This document shows positions 47,982-56,590 of a DNA stretch of 64,000 bases, in pieces. The notes beneath the pieces are model-generated. The model saw only the letters and a list, made by a program, of their open reading frames with translations. It made no database searches and had not been told where the DNA came from. How positions within the stretch are numbered: position 1 is the first letter of the stretch; every line of letters begins with the position of its first letter. The stretch spans positions 97,963 to 161,962 of the forward strand of contig NZ_JAGINM010000018.1 of assembly GCF_017876095.1 (NCBI RefSeq), given 5' to 3'. The stretch is from Azospirillum agricola. Lineage in GTDB: Bacteria > Pseudomonadota > Alphaproteobacteria > Azospirillales > Azospirillaceae. A program made the position numbers and the translations under genes.

Positions 47982-50900
47982 TCACTCCGCCGGACGCGCG
48001 ACGCTTTGCGGCGCCGCGCCGGCCGGCCCATCAGCCGCCTCCCCGGCCGGGAAGGGCCTCTTCCTGGCAATATAGCTGTAAACCGTCGGCACGACGAACA
48101 GAGTCAGCAGCGTCCCCAGAGTCATGCCGCCGACGATCACCGCGCCGATGGCCTGCCGGCTCTCGGCCCCCGCCCCCTGCGCGGTGGCGAGCGGCACGGC
48201 GCCCAGCACCATGGCGCCTGTGGTCATCAGGATCGGGCGCAGGCGCATCACCGCCGCGTCCTCCACCGCCTTGCGGATCTCGACCCCGCCGCGCTGGAGC
48301 TGGTTGGCGAACTCGACGATCAGGATGCCGTGCTTGGTGATGAGCCCGACCAGAGTCACAAGGCCGATCTGGCTGTAGACGTTCATCGTTCCGCCGCCGA
48401 TCTGCAAGGCGGCCAGCGCCCCGGTCATCGACAACGGCACCGTCAGCATGATGACGAAGGGATCGACGAAGCTTTCGAACTGCGCCGCCAGCACCAGATA
48501 GATGAAGGCCAACGCCAGCACGAAGACGAAATAGAGCCCGGTCGCCGACTCCCGGAACTCGCGGCTCTGCCCGGCATAGTCGGTCTGGGCGGTGGCCGGC
48601 AGCACCCGCCGCGCCGCCCCTTGCAGATAGGTCAGCGCCTCGCCCAGCGAGGTGCCGGGGGCCAGCGTCGCGGTGATGGTGGCCGAGCGCAGCTTGTTGA
48701 AGTGGTTCAGCTCCTTGGGCGCGACCCGTTCCTCGACCGTCACCAGATTGGCGAGCGAGATCATCGGCGCCGTCCCGCCGGCTGCCGCGGCCGTCGCCGA
48801 CAGGCCGCCGCGCACATGGATCGAGGCGATGTCGTCCGGGTTGCGACGGTCGATGTTGGCAACCTGCACGACCACGTCGTACTGCTTGCCCTCCTTCTTG
48901 AAGCGCGTGACCTGCCGGCCGCCGAGCAGCGTCTCCAGCGTCCGCCCCACCGCGTCGACCTCGACCCCGAGGTCGGCCGCCTTGTCACGGTCCAGCACGA
49001 TGCGCAGTTCCGGCTTGTTCAGCTTCAGGTCGGTGTCGAGGTTGGTCAGGCCGGGGAACTTGCGGGCCTCCGCCAGCAGCCCGTCCACCATCTTCTGCAA
49101 CTCCTCGAAGGGCAGCGAGGTCTGGATGACGAAGTTCACCGGCTTGTCGATCGGGCTCTGGCCCAGCGACGGCGGGTTGGTGACGAAACCCAGGATGCCG
49201 GGGATGCCGAACATCTTGGGAAAGAGCTGGGCGGTGATCGCCTGCTGCTTGACCTCGCGCTGGTCCCAGTCGACCAGACGGACGAAGGCGATGCCCTGGT
49301 TGACCACCGGGAAGCCGACGACGACGAAGAATTTCTCCAGGACCGGGATCTCGCGGAACAGCGCCTCCATCCGCTGGGCGTAGGTCATCGTGTAGTCGAG
49401 CGTCGCCCCCTCCGGCGCGATGGCGATGCCGACGATGGTGCCGCGGTCCTCGACCGGCGACAGCTCCGACTTCAGCCCGCCGAACAGGACGTAGCTCGCC
49501 GCCGCCACCCCGGCGCCGATCAGCAGGATCAACGGCCGCGCCCGCAACGACAGCCGCAACAGCCGGCGATAGCCGTTGGTCATGCCCTCCAGGAAACGCT
49601 CGATCGCCCGATAGAAGAAGCCATGCCTGGTCTCGTGCCTCAGCAGCTTGGAGCACATCATCGGCGAGAGCGTCAGCGCGACGAAGCCCGAGACGATGAC
49701 CGCACCGGCCAGCGTCAGCGCGAATTCGGTGAACAGCCGCCCGGTGCGGCCGGTCATGAAGCCGATCGGCGCGTAGACCGCCGCCAGCGTGATGGTCATG
49801 GCGACCACCGCGAAGCCGATCTCCTTCGACCCCTTCAGCGCCGCCCGGAAGGGATCCATCCCCTCCTCGACGTAGCGGAAGATGTTCTCCAGCATGACGA
49901 TGGCGTCGTCGACGACCAGCCCGATGGCCAGCACCATCGACAGCAGGGTCAGCGTGTTGATCGAGAAGCCGAAGGCGTACATCAGGGCGAAGCCGCCGAT
50001 CAGCGACACCGGGATGGTCACCAGCGGCACCAGCGTCGCCCGCAGCGAGCGCAGGAAGAAGAAGATCACCAGCACGACCAGCACGATGGCCTCGAAGATC
50101 GTGTGGAACACCGCGTCGATCGACTTGGCGATGAAGACCGAGCTGTCGTAGCCGACATCCACCCCCATGCCGTCCGGCAGGGCGGCGCGGATGACCGGCA
50201 GCGCGTCGTTGACCGCCTTCGACACGTCGAGCGGGTTGGCGGTGGACTGCTTCACCACGCCGATGGCGACGGCGCCGCGCCCGTTGAAGCGGGCGCTGAC
50301 CCGCTCGTCGAGCGCGCCGATCTCCGCCCTTCCGACGTCGCGCAGCCGCACCAGATAGCCGCTGTCGTCGCGCAGGATGATCCGCTCGAACTCCTCGGGC
50401 GTGCGCAGGTCGGTTTCCGAGACGACGGTGAACTCGCGCGACACGCTCTCGACGCGGCCGGCCGGGATCTCCACGTTCTGCTTGCGCAGCGCCGCCTCGA
50501 CGTCCTGCGGGGTGACGCGGTAGGCCGCCATCCGCTGCGGGTCGAGCCACAGCCGCATGGCGAAGCGCCGCTCGCCGAAGATGCGGACCTGCGCCACGCC
50601 GGGCAGGTTCTGCAAGCGGTCCTTGACGTAGCGGTCGGCGAAGTCGGTGACGTCGAGCGGCGAATGCCGGTCGGAGGAGAAGGCGAGATAGATGATCGGC
50701 TGGGCGTCGGCCTCGACCTTGGCGATCACCGGCTCGTCGATCTCGTCGGGCAGCACGGCGCGCACGCGGGCCACCCGGTCGCGCACGTCGCTGGCGGCGG
50801 TGTCGACGTTGCGGTCCAGGCGGAAGCGCAGCGTGATCTGCGATTTCTCGGCGCGGCTGATCGAGGACATCACGTCGATGCCCTCGATGCCGGCGAGGCT

Positions 50901-51107
50901 GTCCTCCAGCGTCTGGGTGACCTGGCTCTCGATGATCTGGGCCGAGGCGCCCTTGTAGGTCGTCTCGACGGTGACCACCGGCTCGTCGATCTTGGGGTAC
51001 TCGCGCACCGACAGGCGCTGGTACGACACGATGCCGATCAGCATCAGCGCAAGGCTCATCACCGTCGCCAGGACCGGCCGGCGGACCGAGATGTCGGAGA
51101 GGACCAT
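47982..51107 (-). CDS. RND multidrug efflux pump, inner-membrane subunit
   Basis: A 1041-aa AcrB/MexF-type resistance-nodulation-division transporter with 12 membrane helices and two large periplasmic loops. Proton-relay aspartates are in GLVVDDAIVMLENI near residue 405, and the first helix is VLATVMSLALMLIGIVSY. Substrates are typically hydrophobic drugs, dyes or plant phenolics. It follows its adaptor by 4 bp. No outer-membrane TolC-type gene is in the window, so a shared one must be used. Confidence 0.94.
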   Translation of the reverse strand: MVLSDISVRRPVLATVMSLALMLIGIVSYQRLSVREYPKIDEPVVTVETTYKGASAQIIESQVTQTLEDSLAGIEGIDVMSSISRAEKSQITLRFRLDRNVDTAASDVRDRVARVRAVLPDEIDEPVIAKVEADAQPIIYLAFSSDRHSPLDVTDFADRYVKDRLQNLPGVAQVRIFGERRFAMRLWLDPQRMAAYRVTPQDVEAALRKQNVEIPAGRVESVSREFTVVSETDLRTPEEFERIILRDDSGYLVRLRDVGRAEIGALDERVSARFNGRGAVAIGVVKQSTANPLDVSKAVNDALPVIRAALPDGMGVDVGYDSSVFIAKSIDAVFHTIFEAIVLVVLVIFFFLRSLRATLVPLVTIPVSLIGGFALMYAFGFSINTLTLLSMVLAIGLVVDDAIVMLENIFRYVEEGMDPFRAALKGSKEIGFAVVAMTITLAAVYAPIGFMTGRTGRLFTEFALTLAGAVIVSGFVALTLSPMMCSKLLRHETRHGFFYRAIERFLEGMTNGYRRLLRLSLRARPLILLIGAGVAAASYVLFGGLKSELSPVEDRGTIVGIAIAPEGATLDYTMTYAQRMEALFREIPVLEKFFVVVGFPVVNQGIAFVRLVDWDQREVKQQAITAQLFPKMFGIPGILGFVTNPPSLGQSPIDKPVNFVIQTSLPFEELQKMVDGLLAEARKFPGLTNLDTDLKLNKPELRIVLDRDKAADLGVEVDAVGRTLETLLGGRQVTRFKKEGKQYDVVVQVANIDRRNPDDIASIHVRGGLSATAAAAGGTAPMISLANLVTVEERVAPKELNHFNKLRSATITATLAPGTSLGEALTYLQGAARRVLPATAQTDYAGQSREFRESATGLYFVFVLALAFIYLVLAAQFESFVDPFVIMLTVPLSMTGALAALQIGGGTMNVYSQIGLVTLVGLITKHGILIVEFANQLQRGGVEIRKAVEDAAVMRLRPILMTTGAMVLGAVPLATAQGAGAESRQAIGAVIVGGMTLGTLLTLFVVPTVYSYIARKRPFPAGEAADGPAGAAPQSVARPAE

Positions 51108-51111
51108 CGGT

Positions 51112-52251
51112 TCAGCTCCCGGCCGGCTTGGCGTTGACGACCACCACCGGGGCGCCGTCGCGGATCTTGATCTGCCCCGCGGTGACCACGACGTCGCCGG
51201 GCTTCAGCCCCTGGGTGATCTCGACCTCGGCGTTGCGGCGCTCGCCCAAGCCCACCCTGGTCTGCACGGCCTTGCCCTCGGCGACCTTGAAGACGAACTG
51301 CTCCTTGCCGAAGGCGACGACCGCCTGCTCGGGGATCAGCACGGCGTCGGGCACCACGGTCAGGGTCAGCGCCACGCGGGCGAACAGGCCGGGACGCAGG
51401 CTCCCGTCCGCGTTGGCGATGCGGGCGCGCACCACCACCGCCCGGCCGTTGACGTCGACCAGCGGGTCGATGGCGTAGACCTGCCCGTCGAAGCCGCGGC
51501 CGGCGAAGGCATCCACCGAGACCTTCAGCGTCTGGCCGACCCTCACCGCCGACAGGAACATCTCCGGCACGCGGAAATCGAGCTTGAGGGTGTCGATCGC
51601 CTCGATGTTCACGATATCGCGGCCGGCCTGCATGAAATCGCCGACCGACACCTTGCGCAGGCCGAGCACCCCGTCGAAGGGCGCCGTCAGCACCTGCTTG
51701 TCGAGATGCGCCCTGGCGAGCTGGACCGCCGCCTCGTCGGCCTGGAGCTTGGCCGCCGCCTGCTCGCGGTTGCGCAGGGGGCCGGTGTTCTGGCGGACGA
51801 GCTGGTCGGCGCGCGACAGCTCGGCGCGGGAGAAGGCGATGCTCGCCTGCGCCTGGGCCAGCGTCGCCCGCGCGATCGAATCGTCGAGGCGGACCAGCAC
51901 CGTCCCCTTGGTGACCTTCTGGCCTTCCTGGAAGGCGATCTCGCTGACGCGCCCGGCGATCTCGGGCCGGATGACCACCGATTCGTTGGACAGCAGCGAG
52001 CCGACCGCCGTCACCGTGCGGGCGACGCTGCCGATCCTCACCGGCACGGCCTCCACCGGCATCGGCGGCGCGCCGCCGGGGGCTGGGCCGCCGGGTTTGG
52101 CGGCGGAGGCGCCGCCCGGCGCCGGGGCCGCCCCCGTGACCAGCGCGACCAGCCCGACCACGGTGCCGCCCCGCGTCACGAAATGCCAGTAGGCTCCGCC
52201 ACCGAGCGCGGCCAGAACGAGAAGTGCGACGACGCGGGACGGGGTGCGCAT
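51112..52251 (-). CDS. RND efflux periplasmic adaptor subunit
   Basis: A 379-aa membrane-fusion protein: N-terminal anchor (about 5-30), barrel-sandwich halves (VVIRPEIAGRVSEIAFQEGQ and VLTAPFDGVLGLRKVSVGDF), an alpha-hairpin between them and a beta-barrel domain after. A Pro/Gly/Ala-rich linker lies at about 40-70. ATG 52251 starts the MRTPSRVVALL anchor. A perfect operator-like dyad lies 59-82 bp upstream. Confidence 0.92.
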   Translation of the reverse strand: MRTPSRVVALLVLAALGGGAYWHFVTRGGTVVGLVALVTGAAPAPGGASAAKPGGPAPGGAPPMPVEAVPVRIGSVARTVTAVGSLLSNESVVIRPEIAGRVSEIAFQEGQKVTKGTVLVRLDDSIARATLAQAQASIAFSRAELSRADQLVRQNTGPLRNREQAAAKLQADEAAVQLARAHLDKQVLTAPFDGVLGLRKVSVGDFMQAGRDIVNIEAIDTLKLDFRVPEMFLSAVRVGQTLKVSVDAFAGRGFDGQVYAIDPLVDVNGRAVVVRARIANADGSLRPGLFARVALTLTVVPDAVLIPEQAVVAFGKEQFVFKVAEGKAVQTRVGLGERRNAEVEITQGLKPGDVVVTAGQIKIRDGAPVVVVNAKPAGS

Positions 52252-52309
52252 GGAGCGGGGCCTGAACGAGGGTTCGTCATCGCCAAACCCCAGCAATCAG
52301 CGGTCCGGC

Positions 52310-52333
52310 GAACTGAACTATATCGTTCAGTTC
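52310..52333. promoter_or_regulatory. Operator of the RND efflux operon
   Basis: GAACTGAAC-N6-GTTCAGTTC is a perfect 9+9 bp inverted repeat. On the minus strand it encloses TATAGT, a plausible -10, so a bound repressor would block the promoter. The form suits a TetR/AcrR-type repressor, yet no such gene is nearby. Confidence 0.75.
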
Positions 52334-52369
52334 AAATCCGGAGTCGAGAATGTTCAACGCCGCACCCCA

Positions 52370-52696
52370 TCAGAGGGCGGCGGGCAGTCCGGCGATGTGG
52401 CCGGCGTGCATCTCCACCACCTTGCCTCCGCACAGCGTGACGGAAAGATCGGCCGGCTGTCCGGCCCCGACATGCCCATCGGGTGTCAGGGCACGCACGG
52501 CGCCGCCGTCCAGATCCAGACCGGGCGCGCAGCAGGGCGACTCGCCCGCCGGGATCACGGCGCGGATGCGGCCGTCCTCGATCCGGATGTCGGCCATCCG
52601 AAAACCGGAGGACGGGCCGTTCTCCAGCGCGGCGTTCTTCAGCCAGAATTTTCCGTTGGCCGGAATACGGGCGAGGCAGCAGCTCGGGGCGGTCAT
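52370..52696 (-). pseudogene. Internally deleted amidohydrolase (cytosine-deaminase-like remnant)
   Basis: A 108-aa open frame. The first half (FWLKNAALENGPSSGFRMAD, then IRIEDGRIRAVIPAGE and LDLDGG) resembles the N-terminal beta-sandwich of cytosine-deaminase-type amidohydrolases; the second half (GHVGAGQPADLSVTLCGGKV) resembles their C-terminal strand region. The whole metal-binding TIM barrel expected between them (about 300 residues) is absent, with the frame kept. Either an in-frame deletion remnant or a small protein of convergent appearance. Confidence 0.55.
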
Positions 52697-52799
52697 GCGC
52701 GGTCCCAGAAGCGGTCACGGGAACGCCATCAGCCTGCCGCAAAACGGTAAAGCAATGATTGCGGCAAGCGCGTCCCCGCCGTCCGATCACGCCATCCGA

Positions 52800-53651
52800 T
52801 CACGCACCGGCGAGAGCCAGGAACTCCTGGAAGTTGGCGCAGCGCCCGGCCCGGCGGGCCGCCTCGTAGGCCGCGTTCCGGGCGCGCTTGGCCGCCAACG
52901 CCGCCGCGAAACGGGCGCGCAGACCGGCGTCGGCAATGCCCAGCCCGTCCCTTTCCAGCCGGTCCAGCACATGGCGGTAGCAGCGCTCGGCCCGTTCGCC
53001 GCTGTCGGCCGAGAAGGTGATGGAACCGGCCCGCTGGCGGTACTCGTAGAGCGGCGCCCGGACCAGCGGCACGGCGCCGGCCCGGTCGAGAATCCGCAGG
53101 TTGAAGACGACGTCGTCGCAGAAATCGACGTCCGCCTCCCAGGCCGGGCGGAGGTCGCGGCGCACCACCGGAAACATCGGCACCGAGGTCGCCAGGAAGC
53201 CATCGGCGTCGAGACGGCCGACTCCGTCCCGCTCGGGGAACAGGACCGACAGCGGCGCGTCGTCCTCGTCGCGCACCACGGCGACGTTGTCGAAGGCGGC
53301 GCCATGCGCCAGCGCCAGCGGCGCCAGGGCGGCCAGCCGCCCCGGCCGGAAACGGTCGTCGGCGTCGAGCGGCGCCACCAGCGGCAGGGTCGCGGCGGCC
53401 AGCCCGGCGTTGCGGGCGGCGGGCGCCCCGGCGCCGACGCGGCCGGTGCCGGTGAAGACCAGCCGGGAGTCGTCGATTCCGGCGGCGCGCAGGGTCGGCC
53501 GGTAGTCGGTGCCGTCGTCGCTGACGACCACCGCCTGCCACGCCGTCCAGTCCTGGTCGAGCAGGCTGCGCACCGCGCGGGCGATGGTGTCGTGGGCGCG
53601 GTGGGCCGCGATGATCACCGAGACCCCGTTTTCAACCGTTCCCGCGGTCAT
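52800..53651 (-). CDS. Glycosyltransferase family 2 protein
   Basis: A 283-aa GT-A-fold inverting glycosyltransferase. VSVIIAAHRAHDTIARAVRS opens the domain, VVVSDDGTD supplies the first aspartates, and LDADDRFRPGRL is the DxD metal site near residue 105. AAGGGACGGGAAA before the ATG at 53651 sets the start; an upstream in-frame ATG exists at 53669. No polysaccharide genes are adjacent, so its pathway is unknown. Confidence 0.87.
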   Translation of the reverse strand: MTAGTVENGVSVIIAAHRAHDTIARAVRSLLDQDWTAWQAVVVSDDGTDYRPTLRAAGIDDSRLVFTGTGRVGAGAPAARNAGLAAATLPLVAPLDADDRFRPGRLAALAPLALAHGAAFDNVAVVRDEDDAPLSVLFPERDGVGRLDADGFLATSVPMFPVVRRDLRPAWEADVDFCDDVVFNLRILDRAGAVPLVRAPLYEYRQRAGSITFSADSGERAERCYRHVLDRLERDGLGIADAGLRARFAAALAAKRARNAAYEAARRAGRCANFQEFLALAGA

Positions 53652-53770
53652 TTTCCCGTCCCTTTCCATCCCTCGGGCCCGCGAGTGTGGTGAGAAGACG
53701 CACCCGCCGTCAACGCGGACGCCGTTCCCCGACACCGAATGCGGTTTTGACGCCGGGGGACGTTGAACAT

Positions 53771-53839
53771 GGGCCCGATACGGGCTATGTGGAGACAAGG
53801 CAAGGCGCCTTGCGGCTCCGCACAGCCCGTATCGGGCCC
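53771..53839. repeat. Large near-perfect hairpin element upstream of clpP
   Basis: Outer arms GGGCCCGATACGGGCT (53771-53786) and AGCCCGTATCGGGCCC (53824-53839) are perfect 16-bp inverted repeats; the 37-bp loop contains a second palindrome, GCAAGGCGCCTTGC (53800-53813). The element ends 51 bp before the clpP start. Confidence 0.8.
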
Positions 53840-53890
53840 TATCCAGGTTTCCGGCATCTCAGGTTTTCGACACCAGGGAGAACAACATCG

Positions 53891-54517
53891 ATGGCGCAGG
53901 TCGGATACACCCGGTTCGACGACGAACCCGAAAAGGAACCGGACGAAAAGTCGAAGGACACCGCCCAGCCGCCGTTCGCAGCCGTGCAGCAGACCCTGTT
54001 CAAGGCGCGCACCGTGCTGATCTTCGGCCAGATCGACATGAAGCTGGCCCAGGCCGTCTCGGCCCAGCTTCTGGCGCTGGCGCATGAAGGCGACGACGAC
54101 ATCACGGTGGTGGTCAATTCCCCCGGCGGCCACGTCGAGGCGGGCGACACCATCCACGACATGATCCGTTTCGTGAAGCCGCGGGTGAAGATGCTCGGCA
54201 CGGGCTGGGTCGCCAGCGCCGGCTGTCACATCTTCCTGGCGGCGAACAAGGAAGACCGTTTCTGCCTTCCCAACACCCGCTTCCTGATCCACCAGCCGCT
54301 GGGCGGTACCGGCGGCCGGGCGACGGACATCGCCATCGAGGCGAAGGAAATCATCCGCATGCGCGAGCGTCTGAACAAGATCATCGCGCGTGAGACCGGC
54401 CAGCCCTTCGAGAAGGTCGCCAAGGACACGGACCGCAACTACTGGATGTTCGCCGGCGAGGCCAAGGAATACGGCATCGTCAGCCACATCATCGACACCA
54501 TGGACGAGTTGAAGTAA
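53891..54517 (+). CDS. clpP: ClpP-family serine protease with Asn at the catalytic Asp position
   Basis: A 208-aa ClpP paralogue, the barrel-forming peptidase of Clp proteases. Ser109 (GWVASAGCHIF) and His134 (LIHQPLGG) align with E. coli Ser111 and His136 (precursor numbering); the residue aligned with Asp185 is Asn183 (DTDRNYW). The N-terminal 30 residues are acidic and lack the usual processing region. It is likely a secondary ClpP that works in a mixed barrel or needs partner activation. No clpX or tig is adjacent, unlike the main clpP locus. An inverted repeat follows its stop. Confidence 0.86.
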   Translation: MAQVGYTRFDDEPEKEPDEKSKDTAQPPFAAVQQTLFKARTVLIFGQIDMKLAQAVSAQLLALAHEGDDDITVVVNSPGGHVEAGDTIHDMIRFVKPRVKMLGTGWVASAGCHIFLAANKEDRFCLPNTRFLIHQPLGGTGGRATDIAIEAKEIIRMRERLNKIIARETGQPFEKVAKDTDRNYWMFAGEAKEYGIVSHIIDTMDELK

Positions 54518-54544
54518 CAGCTAAAATCTTCTGGATTACGTTCA

Positions 54545-54582
54545 AATCAGAGGGCGATTATCGAAGATAACGCCCTCTGATT
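54545..54582. terminator. Stem-loop after clpP
   Basis: AATCAGAGGGCG pairs with CGCCCTCTGATT (12 bp, perfect); inside, TTATC pairs with GATAA around GAA. No clean T-run follows on either strand, so termination strength is uncertain. It marks the left edge of the AT-rich island. Confidence 0.6.
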
Positions 54583-54646
54583 CGAAAGAATTATTTAGCA
54601 AAAGAAGATGGATTTGTAGGTTTGATTTTATTTATATGAGATTTGC

Positions 54647-55525
54647 TTATTTCTTCTCTTTATATGTCGCTTTTAATATAATAGAGGAGCTTCTATATTT
54701 TTTACCAATCTCTAAAGATTCTTTTACATTGAATTTTATTGCCCTAAGATCGGAAATCCCAATCCCTAACCTCCCCATCTCGTATTTCAGTGTTAGAAAC
54801 AAACCATAGGCCCGCAAAAAAGCCAAATCACCATTTGATATTCTTTCTCCATTCTCTATTGTTTTTCTATCTGTTTTTTTATCATCCAAGCTGTAGTCCA
54901 TAAATTTTGAATCAATGGATATTTTGTTTCCGAATTCTCCAGCATACACCACATTGAGAATTTTTTTTCTTCCTTTTGCATCGGCAACCCCAATGAATGT
55001 AACGTCTATATTATCAATCAATATATCGCTATACTCAGATCTTTCGCTTTTCATTTCAATAATGTAATTTACGGCGGCTTGGCATAAAATTTCTATTTCC
55101 TTGTTTAAAGGAGTTACATAACTTCCTTCATTATAGAAATATGTAGGGCTGAATAAAATTCTATCCATTATGTTCATTGTCAACCCACAAGTCTCCTCAT
55201 AAAGAATATGAGAACCGTTATTTTCATCGATATCTGATTTTCTTGATAAATAATCCAACGATAACCGGCAATTTGAACCAATCTTGTTAAGACTTGTATT
55301 TGCCTCTTTTTCAATACGATTGTTAAAATTTACTTTATGATTTTCAAAATACTCTATCTGCTTGGCGATTGCCACTCTGATACCAAAGACACCATCAATG
55401 ATGCGCCGTATGTTTTGGAGAACGCTTCCCATAGAAAACGTGAGTCTTTCTATTATCAACACAATCCCCAGTGTTCCTGCTATTCCACTGGCAACTCCCC
55501 CAAGAAAAGTCCGGCGATCCAACAT
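54647..55525 (-). CDS. Unknown Tat-signal protein of foreign origin
   Basis: A 292-aa protein with AT-rich, lysine/isoleucine/asparagine-rich codon use unlike any neighbour. The N-terminus DRRTFLGG (residues 3-10) plus a hydrophobic stretch (VASGIAGTLGIVLII) is a twin-arginine type signal or signal anchor. The rest is soluble-looking, mixed alpha/beta, with no motif I recognise; LAFLRAYGLFLTLKYEMGRL near residue 245 is its most hydrophobic part. AAGGG about nine bases upstream supports ATG 55525 over 55531 or longer starts. Clearly acquired by transfer; function unknown. Confidence 0.7.
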   Translation of the reverse strand: MLDRRTFLGGVASGIAGTLGIVLIIERLTFSMGSVLQNIRRIIDGVFGIRVAIAKQIEYFENHKVNFNNRIEKEANTSLNKIGSNCRLSLDYLSRKSDIDENNGSHILYEETCGLTMNIMDRILFSPTYFYNEGSYVTPLNKEIEILCQAAVNYIIEMKSERSEYSDILIDNIDVTFIGVADAKGRKKILNVVYAGEFGNKISIDSKFMDYSLDDKKTDRKTIENGERISNGDLAFLRAYGLFLTLKYEMGRLGIGISDLRAIKFNVKESLEIGKKYRSSSIILKATYKEKK

Positions 55526-55706
55526 ATCCATCAACCCTTTCAATGCACATCTTATAAGGTGAGTAAAAACCAAGTAACAATTCTATATATAGGAAATTAT
55601 GATATCCGACAACCGAGAGGCCAGGCCCTCCTTCAGTGGGCATGAAAGGAACCGCTCACCCGCTCCGCGCGTTGTTCAGGCATCCCGAACAGCAAGGAGC
55701 ACTCCC

Positions 55707-56147
55707 TTGAAAGGCATTCTTCTCGCCGGTTGCACCGCCGCCCTTCTCGCCTCGTCGCCGGTCCTGGCCGCGTCCTCGGACCACAGCGTGACGCATCCGA
55801 CGACTCCGTCGGTCGCGGCGCTCGACGACAGCGTCGATCCGGCGCTGCTGGAGATGCGCGTCGACCAGTTGAAGGGGAAGGACATCCACGGCTCCGACGG
55901 CAAGGACATGGCCGAGATCGAGGACATCGTCCGCTACAACCGCCAGCTCTTCGCCGTCATCGACGTCGACCACACGGTGGACGTCAGCGACAAGGACGTC
56001 GTGCTGCCGCTGAACAAGCTGCGCGTCAAGGGCGACCGCCTGACGCTCGACATGACCAAGGACCAGTTGCAGGGCCTCGAGAAGTGGCAGAAGGACCGCT
56101 ACGAGCGCGTCAAGGAAACCGGCCCGCTCAGCGAACTGGGCCGCTGA
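55707..56147 (+). CDS. Exported PRC-barrel domain protein
   Basis: A 146-aa protein with a signal peptide (ILLAGCTAALLASSPVLA) and a PRC-barrel-like domain (LKGKDIHGSDGKDMAEIEDIV, then KDVVLPLNKLRVKGDRLTLD). The start is TTG at 55707 with AAGGAG nine bases before; the open frame extends to 55599 but that part lies in the foreign island edge. PRC-barrel proteins of this kind are common, poorly characterised envelope proteins of rhizosphere alphaproteobacteria. A strong terminator follows. Confidence 0.8.
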   Translation: MKGILLAGCTAALLASSPVLAASSDHSVTHPTTPSVAALDDSVDPALLEMRVDQLKGKDIHGSDGKDMAEIEDIVRYNRQLFAVIDVDHTVDVSDKDVVLPLNKLRVKGDRLTLDMTKDQLQGLEKWQKDRYERVKETGPLSELGR

Positions 56148-56162
56148 TTCCCCGAAAGGCGC

Positions 56163-56194
56163 AAGGGGGAGGGCATCGCGCCCTCCCCCTTTTT
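56163..56194 (+). terminator. Intrinsic terminator of the PRC-barrel gene
   Basis: AAGGGGGAGGGC and GCCCTCCCCCTT form a 12-bp perfect stem with a 5-nt loop, followed by TTTT on the plus strand. Confidence 0.92.
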
Positions 56195-56214
56195 CATGTC
56201 CGGAAAAACCGTGT

Positions 56215-56520
56215 TCAAACCGAAACGTCGAGCAACGATCCGCGCGGCATCGCGCCACCATAGCCCCGGCCATTGACCTGCGCGGCCAGAGCCCCCGCGT
56301 TGGTATCGAGCGACTGGCCACCCTGGGTGCTGGAGCGCGTGTCGCGCGTCTGTTCCGCCTTGCCGGTGGCCTGCGGGGCCGACACCGTCTGAGTCCGCAC
56401 CGTCGGCGTCGTCTGCTGCGCCGCCTGCACCGCCGGGGACAACGCCATCTGCACCGTCGGCGTGATCGCCGATGGTGGCTTGAGCGTCGGCAGCGCCGGT
56501 ATGGTGGGGTTGAACTGCAT
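56215..56520 (-). CDS. Small Ala/Thr/Gln-rich protein
   Basis: A 101-aa low-complexity protein (MQFNPTIPALPTLKPPSAIT at the start, GGAMPRGSLLDVSV at the end) with no signal peptide. It resembles small flagellar or motility-associated proteins of alphaproteobacteria only in composition. ATG 56520 is chosen; a TTG at 56526 is possible and neither has a clear ribosome-binding site. Function unknown; coding status moderate. Confidence 0.5.
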   Translation of the reverse strand: MQFNPTIPALPTLKPPSAITPTVQMALSPAVQAAQQTTPTVRTQTVSAPQATGKAEQTRDTRSSTQGGQSLDTNAGALAAQVNGRGYGGAMPRGSLLDVSV

Positions 56521-56590
56521 GCTCAAAATATGCGCCTGAAGCGCCGCCGTTTCAAGCGGTGCCCCGGCGCTGCGTCACCTCACCGCCGTG

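Larger units (their letters stand above)
54518..55680. other. AT-rich foreign island
   Basis: Base composition drops sharply just after the clpP stop and returns to normal just before the PRC-barrel gene. The block contains one gene (54647-55525). No integrase, transposase, tRNA or flanking direct repeat was found. Confidence 0.8.
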
